A stretch of 64,000 nt of DNA from RBG-16-57-11 sp964503145 (GTDB lineage Bacteria > Chloroflexota > Anaerolineae > Anaerolineales > UBA4823). Location of the stretch: assembly GCA_964503145.1 (NCBI GenBank), contig CAZCYV010000005.1, positions 1-64,000 on the forward strand, written 5' to 3'. Of the stretch, positions 43,962 through 52,585 are shown in pieces (within the stretch, counting starts at the first letter, position 1; every line of letters begins with the position of its first letter). The translations under genes were made by a program, and so were the position numbers. Under the pieces are notes generated by a model that ran no database searches, was not told the DNA's origin, and worked only from the letters and a program-made list of their open reading frames with translations.

Positions 43962-43986
43962 AAAAATCCCTGTCGCAGGGACAGGG
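43962..43986 (-). terminator. Riboswitch-controlled terminator before btuF
   Basis: Minus strand: CCCTGTC, loop CCTGC, GACAGGG (43968-43986), followed by ATTTTTG. It lies between the cobalamin aptamer and btuF, the expected expression platform. Confidence 0.85.
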
Positions 43987-44048
43987 AGGCAATTCGTTGG
44001 TCGTTCAGTCGGCTTCCACCTCCTTGCTGCGAGGCTTGTGGAAACAAA

Positions 44049-44167
44049 GATTGCGGCAGTCGACCTGGCTCTCCACACAGGAGTGTGGAATACAGTTGCG
44101 CGACAGCGCCGGACTCGCACCGGCTTCTCTGATTTGCCTTCCCATCCGGGGGAAAGGCCCCGCAATC
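44049..44167 (-). ncRNA. Cobalamin riboswitch controlling the btu-cob operon
   Basis: Read on the minus strand. Outer stem P1: GATTGCGG (44160-44167) pairs with CCGCAATC (44049-44056). Core: GCCGGTGCGAGTCCGGCGC and CGCAACTGTATTCC, matching the conserved GGTGxxAxTCCGGC...CACTGT core. The B12 box is GAGCCAGGTCGACTGCC, close to the usual AGYCAGGAxACCTGCC form. A terminator hairpin follows downstream. Binding of adenosylcobalamin (or another corrinoid) should end transcription before btuF. All core elements are visible by eye. Confidence 0.93.
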
Positions 44168-44190
44168 CCTATTTTATTAAGGTTTCCTAA

Positions 44191-44199
44191 ATCATATCA
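44191..44199 (-). promoter_or_regulatory. Promoter of the btu-cob operon
   Basis: Minus strand TGA-TATGAT (extended -10) about 24 bases before the aptamer's P1 stem. TAGCCA lies at about -35 with a 17-base spacer. Confidence 0.5.
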
Positions 44200-44316
44200 C
44201 AACCGTTCTTTTTTGGCTAGCCCTTTTACGATTGATGATCTTCAGGCAACAATAATTGCGATAGACTCTTCTTAAGGCAATTAAAGAAAATTTTTGACAA
44301 ATCGACGCAAAATCTA

Positions 44317-44345
44317 TTGATTAAAAAAAGGTTATGATATATAAT
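44317..44345 (+). promoter_or_regulatory. Promoter of the repeat-lipoprotein gene
   Basis: TTGATT (44317-44322), 17-base spacer, TATAAT (44340-44345) in an AT-rich island (about 44200-44350) that stands out from the GC-rich surroundings. Gives a leader of about 150 bases, in which TTTGACACGG and TTTGACGG repeat. No other feature seen in 44200-44502. Confidence 0.65.
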
Positions 44346-44502
44346 GTCATCGTTTGACACGGTTTGACGGTAATTGGATGGTTATTTTCAGTCTGATGGG
44401 TGACGGGAACATCGGATCATAGTCAACACGAACTGGAAGAAAGACTGAGTAGCCGATCGCGAAGATTACCGCAATGTGTCGATTTCCATCTCACCAAGAC
44501 AA

Positions 44503-45960
44503 ATGATGCACCTCCAAGCCTGGAAGCTCACTACTTCGCTGGATCAGCCGCGTTATCACTGGCTGATTCTTTTGGTTGTGCTGTTCAGTGCGGCATGCGC
44601 TGCGGAAAGCCGTTCACAGCCTACGCCGACGCCTATCGAACCGCTAAGCGTCGGTCCGGTGTTTCGAGAGTTCTACCGCCATCTGGGCGGCGAAGAGATC
44701 CTGGGGCCTCCCATCAGTCCGGTTTTCATCGAGGGGACGGCGACCATCCAGTATGTGCAAAAAGCGAAGATGGTCTTCGATCCTTCCCGTTCCATTCGCC
44801 AGCGGTTCACCCTGGCGCCGCTGGGGGCGGAGATGGGCGTGATCGAGCCGCCGGTGTTGCCGCCCGAGCAGCCTGGCTATAAGTACGATGGTGGACATGT
44901 GATTGCGCCGGAGTTTCTGCCGCTATATGAGAAACTTGGCGGGTATGTGGTGGGGAAACCCTTGACCGAACTGCGCTATTATCCCGTCCGCCGCCGTCAT
45001 GAGCAGTTCTTCGAGAGCGTCGGTTTCTACCGTTTGGAGGGTTCGGATCAGGTGCGCCTGTTGGATTATGGGGTATGGGCGTGCGGCGACCGTTGCAAGG
45101 TCGAGGTGGGGACTGCGGACGCGGCCATCGATTTGATCACCCGCATCGATCCCGTTTTTGTCCAGTTCATCAATCGCTGGGGGGCCGATTTCACCGGCTT
45201 CGCCATTTCCGAAGCGTATGTGAATGGCGAGGGCAATTGGGAGCAGATTTTCGAAAACGTCGTCCTGCAGGCGAACTCGCCCACCGACCCAACCAGCGTC
45301 ACTTTGAAACCCCTGACCCGGCAGTTGAACATTTCCCCAGATGCGCCGCAGGAATTCAGCAAAAGGCCAGATCAACAGTTCTACGAGCAGGAAGACGGGC
45401 GCGGCTACGAGATTCCCAATTATTTTGCAGAGTATCTGAAGGCCCATGACGGGTTTGGGTTGAGCGGCGCCCCAATCACGCATCTGGCGCCGCTGAACGG
45501 ATCCGTGCTGCACCAGTGTTTCGAAAACTTATGCCTGATGTACGATCCACAGGCGCCGCCGGCCGGGCGCGTCCGCCCTCAACCGATTGGGCATGCCTAT
45601 AAGACTCTCTATCACTCGACGAAGCGCATCACCCCCCAGCCGGCGTCTGAGTTGCTGATCAGCGTCTGGGAACGCTATCCCTATGTTTTGCCGGGACAGG
45701 AGCAGGAGATCGGCGTCAGCGTGATGCAGAACAGCCGCCCCCTGGTTGGGGTGCAGCCGACTTTGATTTTGACGTTGTTGGACGGCAGTGAACGGGCGGT
45801 GCCGATGAACGTGACCGATGCCAGCGGCCGCTCCAGCCTGCTGCTCGCGCCGATCGAGGGGCCGAGCGGCTCATTGATCGAGTACAAGATTTGCCTGCCT
45901 TTGCCGCCAGAGCAGGAAACCTGTAAAGAAGATAGCTTCGTCTTGTGGAACACCCCTTAG
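44503..45960 (+). CDS. Lipoprotein with LGG/LG-P repeats
   Basis: A 485-residue exported protein. Signal peptide with lipobox FSAAC, a TPTPIEP linker, then two tandem repeats: FREFYRHLGGEEILGPPISP and LPLYEKLGGYVVGKPLTEL, each followed by a sequence ending in an aromatic-rich QFFESVGFYR or similar; a third, weaker one is YLKAHDGFGLSGAPITHL. These recall LGFP-like modules on cell-surface proteins of Chloroflexota and Actinobacteria. The C-terminal 110 residues look like an Ig-like domain (PYVLPGQEQEIGVSVMQNSRPLVGV). Start ATG at 44503; a GTG at 44476 is possible. Its stop overlaps the convergent NtrC-like gene by 4 bases. Confidence 0.75.
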   Translation: MMHLQAWKLTTSLDQPRYHWLILLVVLFSAACAAESRSQPTPTPIEPLSVGPVFREFYRHLGGEEILGPPISPVFIEGTATIQYVQKAKMVFDPSRSIRQRFTLAPLGAEMGVIEPPVLPPEQPGYKYDGGHVIAPEFLPLYEKLGGYVVGKPLTELRYYPVRRRHEQFFESVGFYRLEGSDQVRLLDYGVWACGDRCKVEVGTADAAIDLITRIDPVFVQFINRWGADFTGFAISEAYVNGEGNWEQIFENVVLQANSPTDPTSVTLKPLTRQLNISPDAPQEFSKRPDQQFYEQEDGRGYEIPNYFAEYLKAHDGFGLSGAPITHLAPLNGSVLHQCFENLCLMYDPQAPPAGRVRPQPIGHAYKTLYHSTKRITPQPASELLISVWERYPYVLPGQEQEIGVSVMQNSRPLVGVQPTLILTLLDGSERAVPMNVTDASGRSSLLLAPIEGPSGSLIEYKICLPLPPEQETCKEDSFVLWNTP

Positions 45961-47159
45961 CCAGAGGGGTCCCTGGAGAGGTCTCTAGAGAATTCTCTGG
46001 AGAGTTCCGCGGGCAGGTGGGGGAGATCCAGGCTCGGTTCGTCGCAGAACAGCATCGCTCGTTCGATCACGTTGCGCAATTCCCGGATGTTGCCGGGCCA
46101 GGAGTGCGACATTAGCGCCTGCATGGCGCGCGGCGTGACATCCTGGATGTTCATCCCCATGCGCTGATTGTTACGCCGGATAAACAGCCCCACCAGTTCA
46201 GGGATATCCTGCTTGCGTTCGCGCAAGGCAGGGATGTGCAAATCCACCACCTTCAAGCGGTAGTACAGATCTTCGCGAAATTGGCCTTCTTGCATCAGGC
46301 TGCTCAACTGGCGGTTGGAAGCGGCCAGGAGTTGCACATCCACGCGGATCAGATTGGTCCCGCCCACGCGGCGAAAGGCGCGCTCTTCCAGCGCTCGCAG
46401 TAGCTTGGCCTGCATATCCATGGGCATCGAGGCGATTTCGTCCAGGAACAGGATGCCGCCGTCGGCGATTTCCATCAAGCCCGGTTTACGCTTTTCCGCC
46501 CCGGTGAACGCCCCGGCCTCATAGCCAAAGAGCTCCGATTCCAGAACTGTGCTCTGGATTGCGGCGCAGTTGATGGCGATGAAGGGCTTGTTGGCGCGCG
46601 GCCCCATCGAATGGATGAAATTTGCCAGCACCTCTTTGCCTGTGCCGGTTTCGCCGGTGATCAGCACCGAAACGGAGGCTTCGGCGGCGCGCCGGGCGTG
46701 ATCCAGCAAGGCGCGCATTTGGGGCGACGACCCCACGATGAAGTCCAGTTCTCCTTGGCGGGATTGACGCAGGTGCGCCAGTTCGCGCCGCAGGGCGACG
46801 ATTTCCATTGCGCGGCTGATGGACTTTTCCAGTTGCGTCAGCGTGATCGGCTTCTGCAAGAAATCATGGGCGCCGTTCTTCATCGCATCCACTGCCATCT
46901 CGATGTCGCCGTAGGCAGTGATCAGGATCACCGGCGGGCGCAGGGGCAGTGCGGCGATCTCGTCCAGCAGGCTGGGGCCATAGCCATCCGGAAGCTGCAC
47001 ATCCAGCAAGATAATGTCGGCAACGCCCTGGCGTAGCTGCTCGCGCGCCTGGTTCAAGGTGGCGACGCCAATGGTCTCGTAGCCGCGCCCGCTTAAAAAG
47101 GCGGCGATGTTCTGTCGGGCGTTCTCTTCGTCGTCAACGATCAGGATGGTTGCGCTCAT
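45957..47159 (-). CDS. Sigma-54 activator (NtrC family) without a DNA-binding domain
   Basis: A 400-residue response regulator. Receiver domain (residues 1-120) with phospho-acceptor Asp53 and Lys103; AAA+ domain (about 140-375) with Walker A GETGTGKE (169-176), the sigma-54 contact loop GAFTGA (216-221) and Walker B region GGILFLDEIASM. After the AAA+ lid (SWPGNIRELRNVIERAM) the protein ends in a short tail of SREFSRDLSRDPSG; the Fis-type helix-turn-helix normally found there is missing. It may therefore activate sigma-54 polymerase from solution or without site specificity. It follows the kinase gene by 1 nt. Tail DNA is made of CTGGAGAG-like short repeats, hinting at erosion of the C-terminus. 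Confidence 0.9.
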   Translation of the reverse strand: MSATILIVDDEENARQNIAAFLSGRGYETIGVATLNQAREQLRQGVADIILLDVQLPDGYGPSLLDEIAALPLRPPVILITAYGDIEMAVDAMKNGAHDFLQKPITLTQLEKSISRAMEIVALRRELAHLRQSRQGELDFIVGSSPQMRALLDHARRAAEASVSVLITGETGTGKEVLANFIHSMGPRANKPFIAINCAAIQSTVLESELFGYEAGAFTGAEKRKPGLMEIADGGILFLDEIASMPMDMQAKLLRALEERAFRRVGGTNLIRVDVQLLAASNRQLSSLMQEGQFREDLYYRLKVVDLHIPALRERKQDIPELVGLFIRRNNQRMGMNIQDVTPRAMQALMSHSWPGNIRELRNVIERAMLFCDEPSLDLPHLPAELSREFSRDLSRDPSG

Positions 47160-47160
47160 G

Positions 47161-49128
47161 TCAGACCTCGTCTTGCGGGAGCTGGACGTGGAAGATGGTG
47201 CCGCCGGGGAAGCTGGTCAGGCGGATGGCGCCTTTGTGGGCGGTGATGATGCGCTTGGCGATTGCCAGGCCCAGCCCGGTGCCTCCGCGCTCGGTGGTAA
47301 AGAAGGGTTGGAAGATGCGCTCCTGCAACTCTTTGGGGATGCCGGGGCCCGTGTCTGCAACGCTGACTTCCAGGTAATTTCGCCCTTCCTGGCGAACTGG
47401 CTGGATCTTGATGAACAGGTTGCCGCCTTTTTCTCCCATCGCCTGTAAAGCATTGGTGATCAGGTTGCTGAACACCTGCTCCAGGGCGCGCAAGTTGCCC
47501 CGGATGGGGGGGCAATTCGGCTCGGCACTCAATTCGCAAGCGACGTTCAGACGGGTGATGCGCGGGCGCAGGCGCTCGACCAGGCGGTGTAACAGCAAGG
47601 GCAGGTCCACCGCTTCCATCTCGTAGTCGGTCGGTCTGGAGAAAGCCAGCACCGATTTGATCAATTCGGCCAGGCGGTCGCAATCCTGCATCATCCGGCC
47701 GATGTTCTCCTGATTTGGGTCGTCTGGCGGCAGGTTCATCGCCATGAGTTGTAAACCGGTGCTGATGTTGTTGATCGGGTTGCGCACTTCGTGGGCGAAG
47801 ATGGCGGTCACCTCGCCCAACAAGGCGCGGTGCTCGAGCTGTTGGGTGTGCAGGCGGATTTGCTCTTGCTCGCTCAAGTCCTCGATAAAGACCAGGATCT
47901 GTTCGACTTTTCCATCATGGAGCACCGGGAAGATGCGCACCAGCGCCAGAAAAGCCTCGCCATAGCGGCGATACAGGTGGGCGTTGCCGAGATTGTAGGT
48001 GGGATTTCCGTGCTGGGCTGCGCTCAACGCCGGCGCCAGCCCTTCTGGGCCGATCAGGATTTTCTCCACCGGCTGCCCGGCCACTTCGTTTTCGGCATAA
48101 CCCATCATGATCTCGACGGCCGGGTTCATGCGCAAGATGCGCAGGTTGGGATCAAGGGTCAGGATGCCCTCGCGAGCGCGTTCTTCCAGGGCAATTGCAG
48201 AACGGGTGCGCGCGGCATGCGCCTCGAGCTGCGCCTGCAAACTCGCTCGCCGGGCGTGGCGCTGGAAGATCACGGCCGTGGCGCCGGCGAGGAAGCGCGC
48301 GGCTTGCTCCATGAATTCGGCTGCGGCTGGCTGTTCGTCGCCCAGGGCGACCAGGCCGATCACCGCGTTCTCTTGCCCCACCGGGGCTGTGGCCAGGAAT
48401 GCCAGCCCGGCGCCTCGGGCCGCATGGTGCAGCAGGCTGCTGGAGCGCTTGCCGGCCTCCCATACTTTGGGGCGGCTAAGTTGGATCAGGTCTTGCGCCG
48501 ACAGGTGTTCGGGGAAGAAGCCATCTGCCCCCAGGCTGGCGCAGCGCTGAAGCTGCGGGTTGCGTTCCTGCAGACGATACACGGCTATGGCCCCGGCGCG
48601 GGTCAGGGCGCGGCCGGCGTCCAGGACAGCGTTCAAGGCGGCCTGAAAATCGTCTTCTTGCAGGGCGCCAACCACCTGGTTGACCCCCTCCCAGAGTTTG
48701 CTCAGGCGTTGTTGCTCGAAAGGCCAGCGAGATGGGTCAACCGCCTCGGCGATCACCAGAAATTGCCTGAGTTTGGGGCTGGTCGGAACAGCCATCAGTT
48801 GAACCTCGAGCTGAGTGCGGTTACGGCGCATCAGCGGTTGGGTGATGGGCTGGAAGGCGATTTCGGCGCGCTCTGCTGCCGCAACCGGATTGATCGCTGT
48901 TGCCTGCCAGTTCGGAAACAGGAGGCTGATCTCCACGCCGTTCAATTCACTCCGAGTGTAGGAGGTCAACTTACCGAAGCGGGCGTTAGCAGCCAGCACA
49001 CGCCCGCTTTGCCCGTCCACCAGAATGGCAGCATGGGGAAGCTGTTCGATGAAGCCTTCAAATTCTTCGTTCCTGAGCGGGCGGGTGCCGCTCAGGCTCA
49101 AGATGGGAAAGCTGTTGCTCTCATTCAT
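47161..49128 (-). CDS. PAS/GAF sensor histidine kinase (NtrB-like)
   Basis: A 655-residue soluble kinase with no membrane helix. Order: PAS (about 25-130; HAAILVDGQSGRVLAANARF), GAF (about 145-290; AIAVYRLQERNP, AARFLAGATAVIF), a short coiled stretch, second PAS (about 315-420; GILTLDPNLRILRMNPAVEIMMGY), HisKA with His446 (AIFAHEVRNPINNISTGLQLM) and HATPase (NLITNALQAMGEKGG; VADTGPGIPKELQ; GGTGLGLAIAKRI). It should phosphorylate the activator encoded next. It overlaps the rpoN end by 8 bases. The GAF domain suggests a small-molecule signal. Confidence 0.92.
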   Translation of the reverse strand: MNESNSFPILSLSGTRPLRNEEFEGFIEQLPHAAILVDGQSGRVLAANARFGKLTSYTRSELNGVEISLLFPNWQATAINPVAAAERAEIAFQPITQPLMRRNRTQLEVQLMAVPTSPKLRQFLVIAEAVDPSRWPFEQQRLSKLWEGVNQVVGALQEDDFQAALNAVLDAGRALTRAGAIAVYRLQERNPQLQRCASLGADGFFPEHLSAQDLIQLSRPKVWEAGKRSSSLLHHAARGAGLAFLATAPVGQENAVIGLVALGDEQPAAAEFMEQAARFLAGATAVIFQRHARRASLQAQLEAHAARTRSAIALEERAREGILTLDPNLRILRMNPAVEIMMGYAENEVAGQPVEKILIGPEGLAPALSAAQHGNPTYNLGNAHLYRRYGEAFLALVRIFPVLHDGKVEQILVFIEDLSEQEQIRLHTQQLEHRALLGEVTAIFAHEVRNPINNISTGLQLMAMNLPPDDPNQENIGRMMQDCDRLAELIKSVLAFSRPTDYEMEAVDLPLLLHRLVERLRPRITRLNVACELSAEPNCPPIRGNLRALEQVFSNLITNALQAMGEKGGNLFIKIQPVRQEGRNYLEVSVADTGPGIPKELQERIFQPFFTTERGGTGLGLAIAKRIITAHKGAIRLTSFPGGTIFHVQLPQDEV

Positions 49129-50548
49129 TTGTCATCGATAGCGCTGTGTTGTGACGAAGCCGGGCTGGCAAGATGCCCTCCATCGAGCGATATTTGGCGA
49201 CCGTGCGCCGGGCGACGTTGAAGCCTTGCTCGGCGAGCAGATCGGCGATCTCGGTGTCGCTGAGCGGCCGGCGCTCTTGGGCGATGATGTTCAGCAACGC
49301 GGTGCGCACGTTCAAGCTACGGTCGAACCACTTTGCCAGTGGGACGATCTTCTTGTTGGGCAATTGTACCGCTTTCCCGGCGACTGCGCGCGAGATGGTT
49401 GATTCGTGGACCCCCAATTCTTCTGCCAGTTGCGCCCTGGTCAGCGGCAGCATCGCCGCGTCGCCCTCCAGGATGTAGCGCCGCTGCAAGATGGCCAATC
49501 TCTGCATCAGACGCACCAGGGTGTTGTCGCGCTGCTGCAGACACTTCACCAGCAGCACCGCTTCGTTCAGGTCATCTTGCCAGGCCTGGCTTTTCTCCCG
49601 CGGCGCCTGGGCCAGTGCCTGGCGAAATAGTGGGCTGATGCGCAAGGAACCGGCGTAGGGCGAGACGACTTCCACGATCAGGGGTGTGTCTGGGCCGGAG
49701 TGCAGACGGCTGATGAGGATATCCGGCTCCTGGTAGAGGGGACGGGCTTCGGCGCCCTGGTGAATATCGCCCCAGTGAGCGCGCCCGGGGAAGGGGTTCA
49801 GGTTCTCGCTGATGAAGACGGCGACTTGCTCGGCCAGGCGGGAGGAGATCCCCAGGCGCCGCCCAAGCTCGCCATAGGCGCGGCGGCTCAGCAGGTCCAT
49901 GCCGTGTTGGATGGCCTGGCTGGCCAGTTCTGGCACCGGGCGGCTTTCTGCCAGCGCCTCCAATTGCACCAGCAATGCTTCCTGCGGCGTGGCCGAGCCG
50001 ACCCCAATTGGCTCGGCGCGCTGAATGAGATGCTGAACCCGCTCCACCCGCGATAGCGGGACATGATGGTAGCGCGCCACCTCGATCAACGAGACGCAAA
50101 GCAGGCCGTCCTCGTCCAGGCTGGTCAGCAGGTGCGCGGCCAGTGAGCGGTCTTCTGGCGCCAGTTCTGGGGCGATCTGGCGCAGGACGAAGGTGGGCAG
50201 ATCTTCCACGGCTGGGGCCCACTCTTCGCGGTTGAAATCGTCGAGATCTTCGCTGCTGCGCCCGCTCGGCTGATGAAAATCGCGCCGCGGCGAGACGAAC
50301 ACGATGGGCTGGTCTGCGGCGGCGTGCGTCGGGGCGCTGCACTTCGGGCAAGGGCCATGCGGCGGGAGCAGGCGGCGGCAGTGGGGGCAGCGCGGCTCCT
50401 CCACCAACTCCAGCGCCGGGTTGGAGGCCAGGGCGTTATCGATCTTTTGCTGCAACTCGTCGGTGGTCAGTTCCAGCAAAGTCATCGTCTGCGCCAGGTG
50501 GGCGGTGGTCGCGGGGCGGAGCGCGGGTCTTTGAGATTGTAGCAGCAT
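49121..50548 (-). CDS. rpoN: RNA polymerase sigma-54 factor
   Basis: A 475-residue sigma-54. Region I is Gln/Leu-rich (HLAQTMTLLELTTDELQQKI; SNPALEL), the core-binding and central domains follow (PTFVLRQIAPELAPEDRSLAAHLLTSLDEDGLL), then HTH (LTRAQLAEELGVHESTISRAV) and the RpoN box ARRTVAKYR (446-454). Between region I and the core domain sits an unusual zinc-finger-like insert with CPHC...CPKC (Cys54, 57, 67, 70). The ATG at 50548 is 20 bases after a probable transcription start. It forms a cassette with its own kinase and activator. Confidence 0.95.
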   Translation of the reverse strand: MLLQSQRPALRPATTAHLAQTMTLLELTTDELQQKIDNALASNPALELVEEPRCPHCRRLLPPHGPCPKCSAPTHAAADQPIVFVSPRRDFHQPSGRSSEDLDDFNREEWAPAVEDLPTFVLRQIAPELAPEDRSLAAHLLTSLDEDGLLCVSLIEVARYHHVPLSRVERVQHLIQRAEPIGVGSATPQEALLVQLEALAESRPVPELASQAIQHGMDLLSRRAYGELGRRLGISSRLAEQVAVFISENLNPFPGRAHWGDIHQGAEARPLYQEPDILISRLHSGPDTPLIVEVVSPYAGSLRISPLFRQALAQAPREKSQAWQDDLNEAVLLVKCLQQRDNTLVRLMQRLAILQRRYILEGDAAMLPLTRAQLAEELGVHESTISRAVAGKAVQLPNKKIVPLAKWFDRSLNVRTALLNIIAQERRPLSDTEIADLLAEQGFNVARRTVAKYRSMEGILPARLRHNTALSMTNE

Positions 50549-50574
50549 GGGATCTCCGGGGACTTCAGAATGCA

Positions 50575-50583
50575 ATTATAGCA
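50575..50583 (-). promoter_or_regulatory. Promoter of the rpoN cassette
   Basis: Minus strand TGC-TATAAT, a consensus extended -10 box, 27 bases before the rpoN ATG. Confidence 0.6.
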
Positions 50584-50666
50584 GGTTGCAAGATTTATGC
50601 CAGCGGTGATGTGCTTTTTGTCAGCCTGGAAGGTGATATTTGCGCGATGAGATTGTCTGGTAGCAG

Positions 50667-50675
50667 TGCTACAAT
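50667..50675 (+). promoter_or_regulatory. Promoter of the proline dehydrogenase gene
   Basis: TGC-TACAAT extended -10 box about 54 bases before the ATG at 50729; GAAGGGAAGGA is the ribosome-binding region. Confidence 0.45.
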
Positions 50676-50728
50676 TAATCTAACCAAATTCAACTCATCC
50701 AACGCACCTGCTTCGAAGGGAAGGAAAG

Positions 50729-51688
50729 ATGCTCCGATCGTTGCTGATTTATCTTTCTAAGGCTTCCTGGGCGCGCAACCTGGTGACCCGCTGGCAATTT
50801 GCCTGGCGGGCGGCGTCGCGTTTCGTCGCCGGGGAAAAACTGGAAGACGCCATTCGGGTCATTCGGACGCTCAACGAGCGCGGGATCAACGCCACCCTGG
50901 ATCACCTGGGCGAGCATACCACCACGCCGGATGAATCGCGCCGGGCAACGCAAGACATCCTGAAGGCTCTCGACGCCATTCAAGAATCGGGGGTGCGCGC
51001 CAATGTCTCGATCAAGCTGACCCAGATCGGTTTGCAGTTGAGCGAGGAATTGTGCGCCGAAAACCTGCGCACGATCCTCGAGTACGCCCGCGCGCAGGGG
51101 AATTTCGTGCGCATCGATATGGAAGATTCCCCCTGGGTGGATCTCACGCTGGATTTGTACCGGCAGATGGTCGATTGCTGCCTGGATAACAGCGGCGTGG
51201 TGATCCAATCCTATCTCTACCGCTCAGAGCAGGATGTGAGGGGGCTGACGGCGCAAGGGGCGCGCATCCGATTGTGCAAGGGCGCCTACAAGGAGCCAGC
51301 CTCTGTGGCTTATCCCCGGAAGTCCGATGTCGATGCGAATTACGACCGCCTGGCGCAGATCATGATGGACGCGGCGCTGGCGCGAGGGGCGCAGCCGCTC
51401 AGCCCGGATGGACGCATCCCGCCGCCCCCGGCTTTCGCCACGCATGATCCCAAGCGCATCGCCTTTGCCAAGGCTTACGCCGAGAAGATCGGCTTGTCTC
51501 GCAACGCCATCGAGTTTCAGATGCTGTATGGCATCCGCCGCGACTTGCAAGAGCAGATCGCCCAGGAGGGCTATCCGGTGCGGGTCTATGTGCCGTATGG
51601 CACCGAATGGTATCCCTATTTTATGCGGCGGCTGGCCGAGCGCCCGGCGAACGTGTGGTTCTTTGTATCGAATTTCTTCAGGCGTTGA
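50729..51688 (+). CDS. Proline dehydrogenase
   Basis: A 319-residue monofunctional FAD-dependent proline dehydrogenase: TM-barrel with TLDHLGEHTTTPDES, ANVSIKLTQIGLQLSEE, VRIDMEDSPWVD, IRLCKGAYKEPASVAYPRKSDVD, ATHDPKRI and the FAD-binding EFQMLYGIRRDLQEQIAQEGYPVRVYVPYGTEWYPYFMRRLAERP. It gives pyrroline-5-carboxylate; no P5C dehydrogenase gene is in the window. It has its own promoter and terminator. Confidence 0.94.
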   Translation: MLRSLLIYLSKASWARNLVTRWQFAWRAASRFVAGEKLEDAIRVIRTLNERGINATLDHLGEHTTTPDESRRATQDILKALDAIQESGVRANVSIKLTQIGLQLSEELCAENLRTILEYARAQGNFVRIDMEDSPWVDLTLDLYRQMVDCCLDNSGVVIQSYLYRSEQDVRGLTAQGARIRLCKGAYKEPASVAYPRKSDVDANYDRLAQIMMDAALARGAQPLSPDGRIPPPPAFATHDPKRIAFAKAYAEKIGLSRNAIEFQMLYGIRRDLQEQIAQEGYPVRVYVPYGTEWYPYFMRRLAERPANVWFFVSNFFRR

Positions 51689-51698
51689 AAGACGAAAG

Positions 51699-51725
51699 CC
51701 CCGCTGCCGCAAGGCGCGGGGCTTC
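51699..51725 (+). terminator. Terminator after the proline dehydrogenase gene
   Basis: AGCCCCGC pairs with GCGGGGCT (8 bases, 11-base loop), followed by TCTTGCT. Possibly bidirectional with the convergent FAH-family gene. Confidence 0.65.
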
Positions 51726-51766
51726 TTGCTCATCGGTTTGCCGATCAAAGGGGGTGATAACGGTGT

Positions 51767-52579
51767 TCAGGCAACCGGGTTTTCCAGGCTCATCTCGCCC
51801 ACCTGGATGCGCACGCGGTCGCCCGGCTGCAGGCTGAAGGCGTCTGGCGGCACCAGACCGGTGCCGGTGAGCAGGAATACGCCCTGAGGGAAGCTCATCT
51901 CTTTGAACAGGTAAGCTGCCAGTTCCTGCGGCGAGCGCTTCATGCTGGCGGTGGAGGTCTGGCCTTCGTAGAGCCTCGCGCCGCGGCGCTGAATGTCCAT
52001 GCGGATGGGCAGCGCAGCCACCTGCTCGGCGTTGGCGAGCTGGATGCCCGGCCCCAGGGCGCAGGCGCCGTCGTAGATCTTGGCTTGCGGCAGGTAGAGC
52101 GGGTTTTCGGCTTCGATGGCGCGGGAGGAGACGTCGTTGCCGGCGCAGTAGCCGATGATCTCGCCGCGGCGGTTGAGCGCCAGCGCGGCTTCCGGCTCGG
52201 GGACGTTCCAGGGACTGTCGGCGCGCACCCGGATCGCCTGTCCGTTTCCCACCACCCGCCAGCCAAGGGACTTGAAGAACAATTCTGGCCGCTGCGCCAG
52301 ATACACTTTCGTGTAGATATCGCCGGTCTGCGACTCGGCCACCCGCGCGTCGCGGCTGCGCAGGTATGTCACGCCGCTGGCCCATACCTCCTGTCCGCGT
52401 TCGATGGGCGCAAGCAGTTCGCCGGTTGCCGGCTCATCGCTGACCAGCCGCTGCAATGCGTCGGGAATGACCGAGGCGGGTAACTCCAACAACAGCCCCA
52501 GGTGAAAGCTGGGGGGAAGAAAATAGCCATCCAGCGCCCAGCGAGCGGTTTGAGGTGTGGCGTGTCGAGTCAGTCGCAT
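51767..52579 (-). CDS. Fumarylacetoacetate hydrolase-family protein
   Basis: A 270-residue FAH-fold enzyme with the metal-site region VPEPEAALALNRRGEIIGYCAGNDVSSRAIEAENP and ALGPGIQLAN; C-terminal LTGTGLVPPDAFSLQPGDRVRIQVGEM is usual for the fold. FAH enzymes cleave or hydrate 2-oxo or 2,4-dioxo acids. As last gene in an operon with an SDR and an enolase-superfamily dehydratase, it may handle a 2-keto-3-deoxy or 2,4-diketo-3-deoxy sugar acid, as in oxidative L-fucose/L-rhamnose pathways. Specific substrate is inference. Confidence 0.85.
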   Translation of the reverse strand: MRLTRHATPQTARWALDGYFLPPSFHLGLLLELPASVIPDALQRLVSDEPATGELLAPIERGQEVWASGVTYLRSRDARVAESQTGDIYTKVYLAQRPELFFKSLGWRVVGNGQAIRVRADSPWNVPEPEAALALNRRGEIIGYCAGNDVSSRAIEAENPLYLPQAKIYDGACALGPGIQLANAEQVAALPIRMDIQRRGARLYEGQTSTASMKRSPQELAAYLFKEMSFPQGVFLLTGTGLVPPDAFSLQPGDRVRIQVGEMSLENPVA

Positions 52580-52585
52580 CTTGTT

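Noticed and set aside
43922..43992. Longer btuF start upstream of 43911
   Set aside because: The extra codons would be encoded by the riboswitch terminator region and would precede an already complete lipoprotein signal peptide.
44281..44350. AT-rich island as a possible replication origin or attachment site
   Set aside because: No DnaA-box cluster, no dnaA/dnaN or integrase nearby; a normal promoter (TTGATT-17-TATAAT) explains it.
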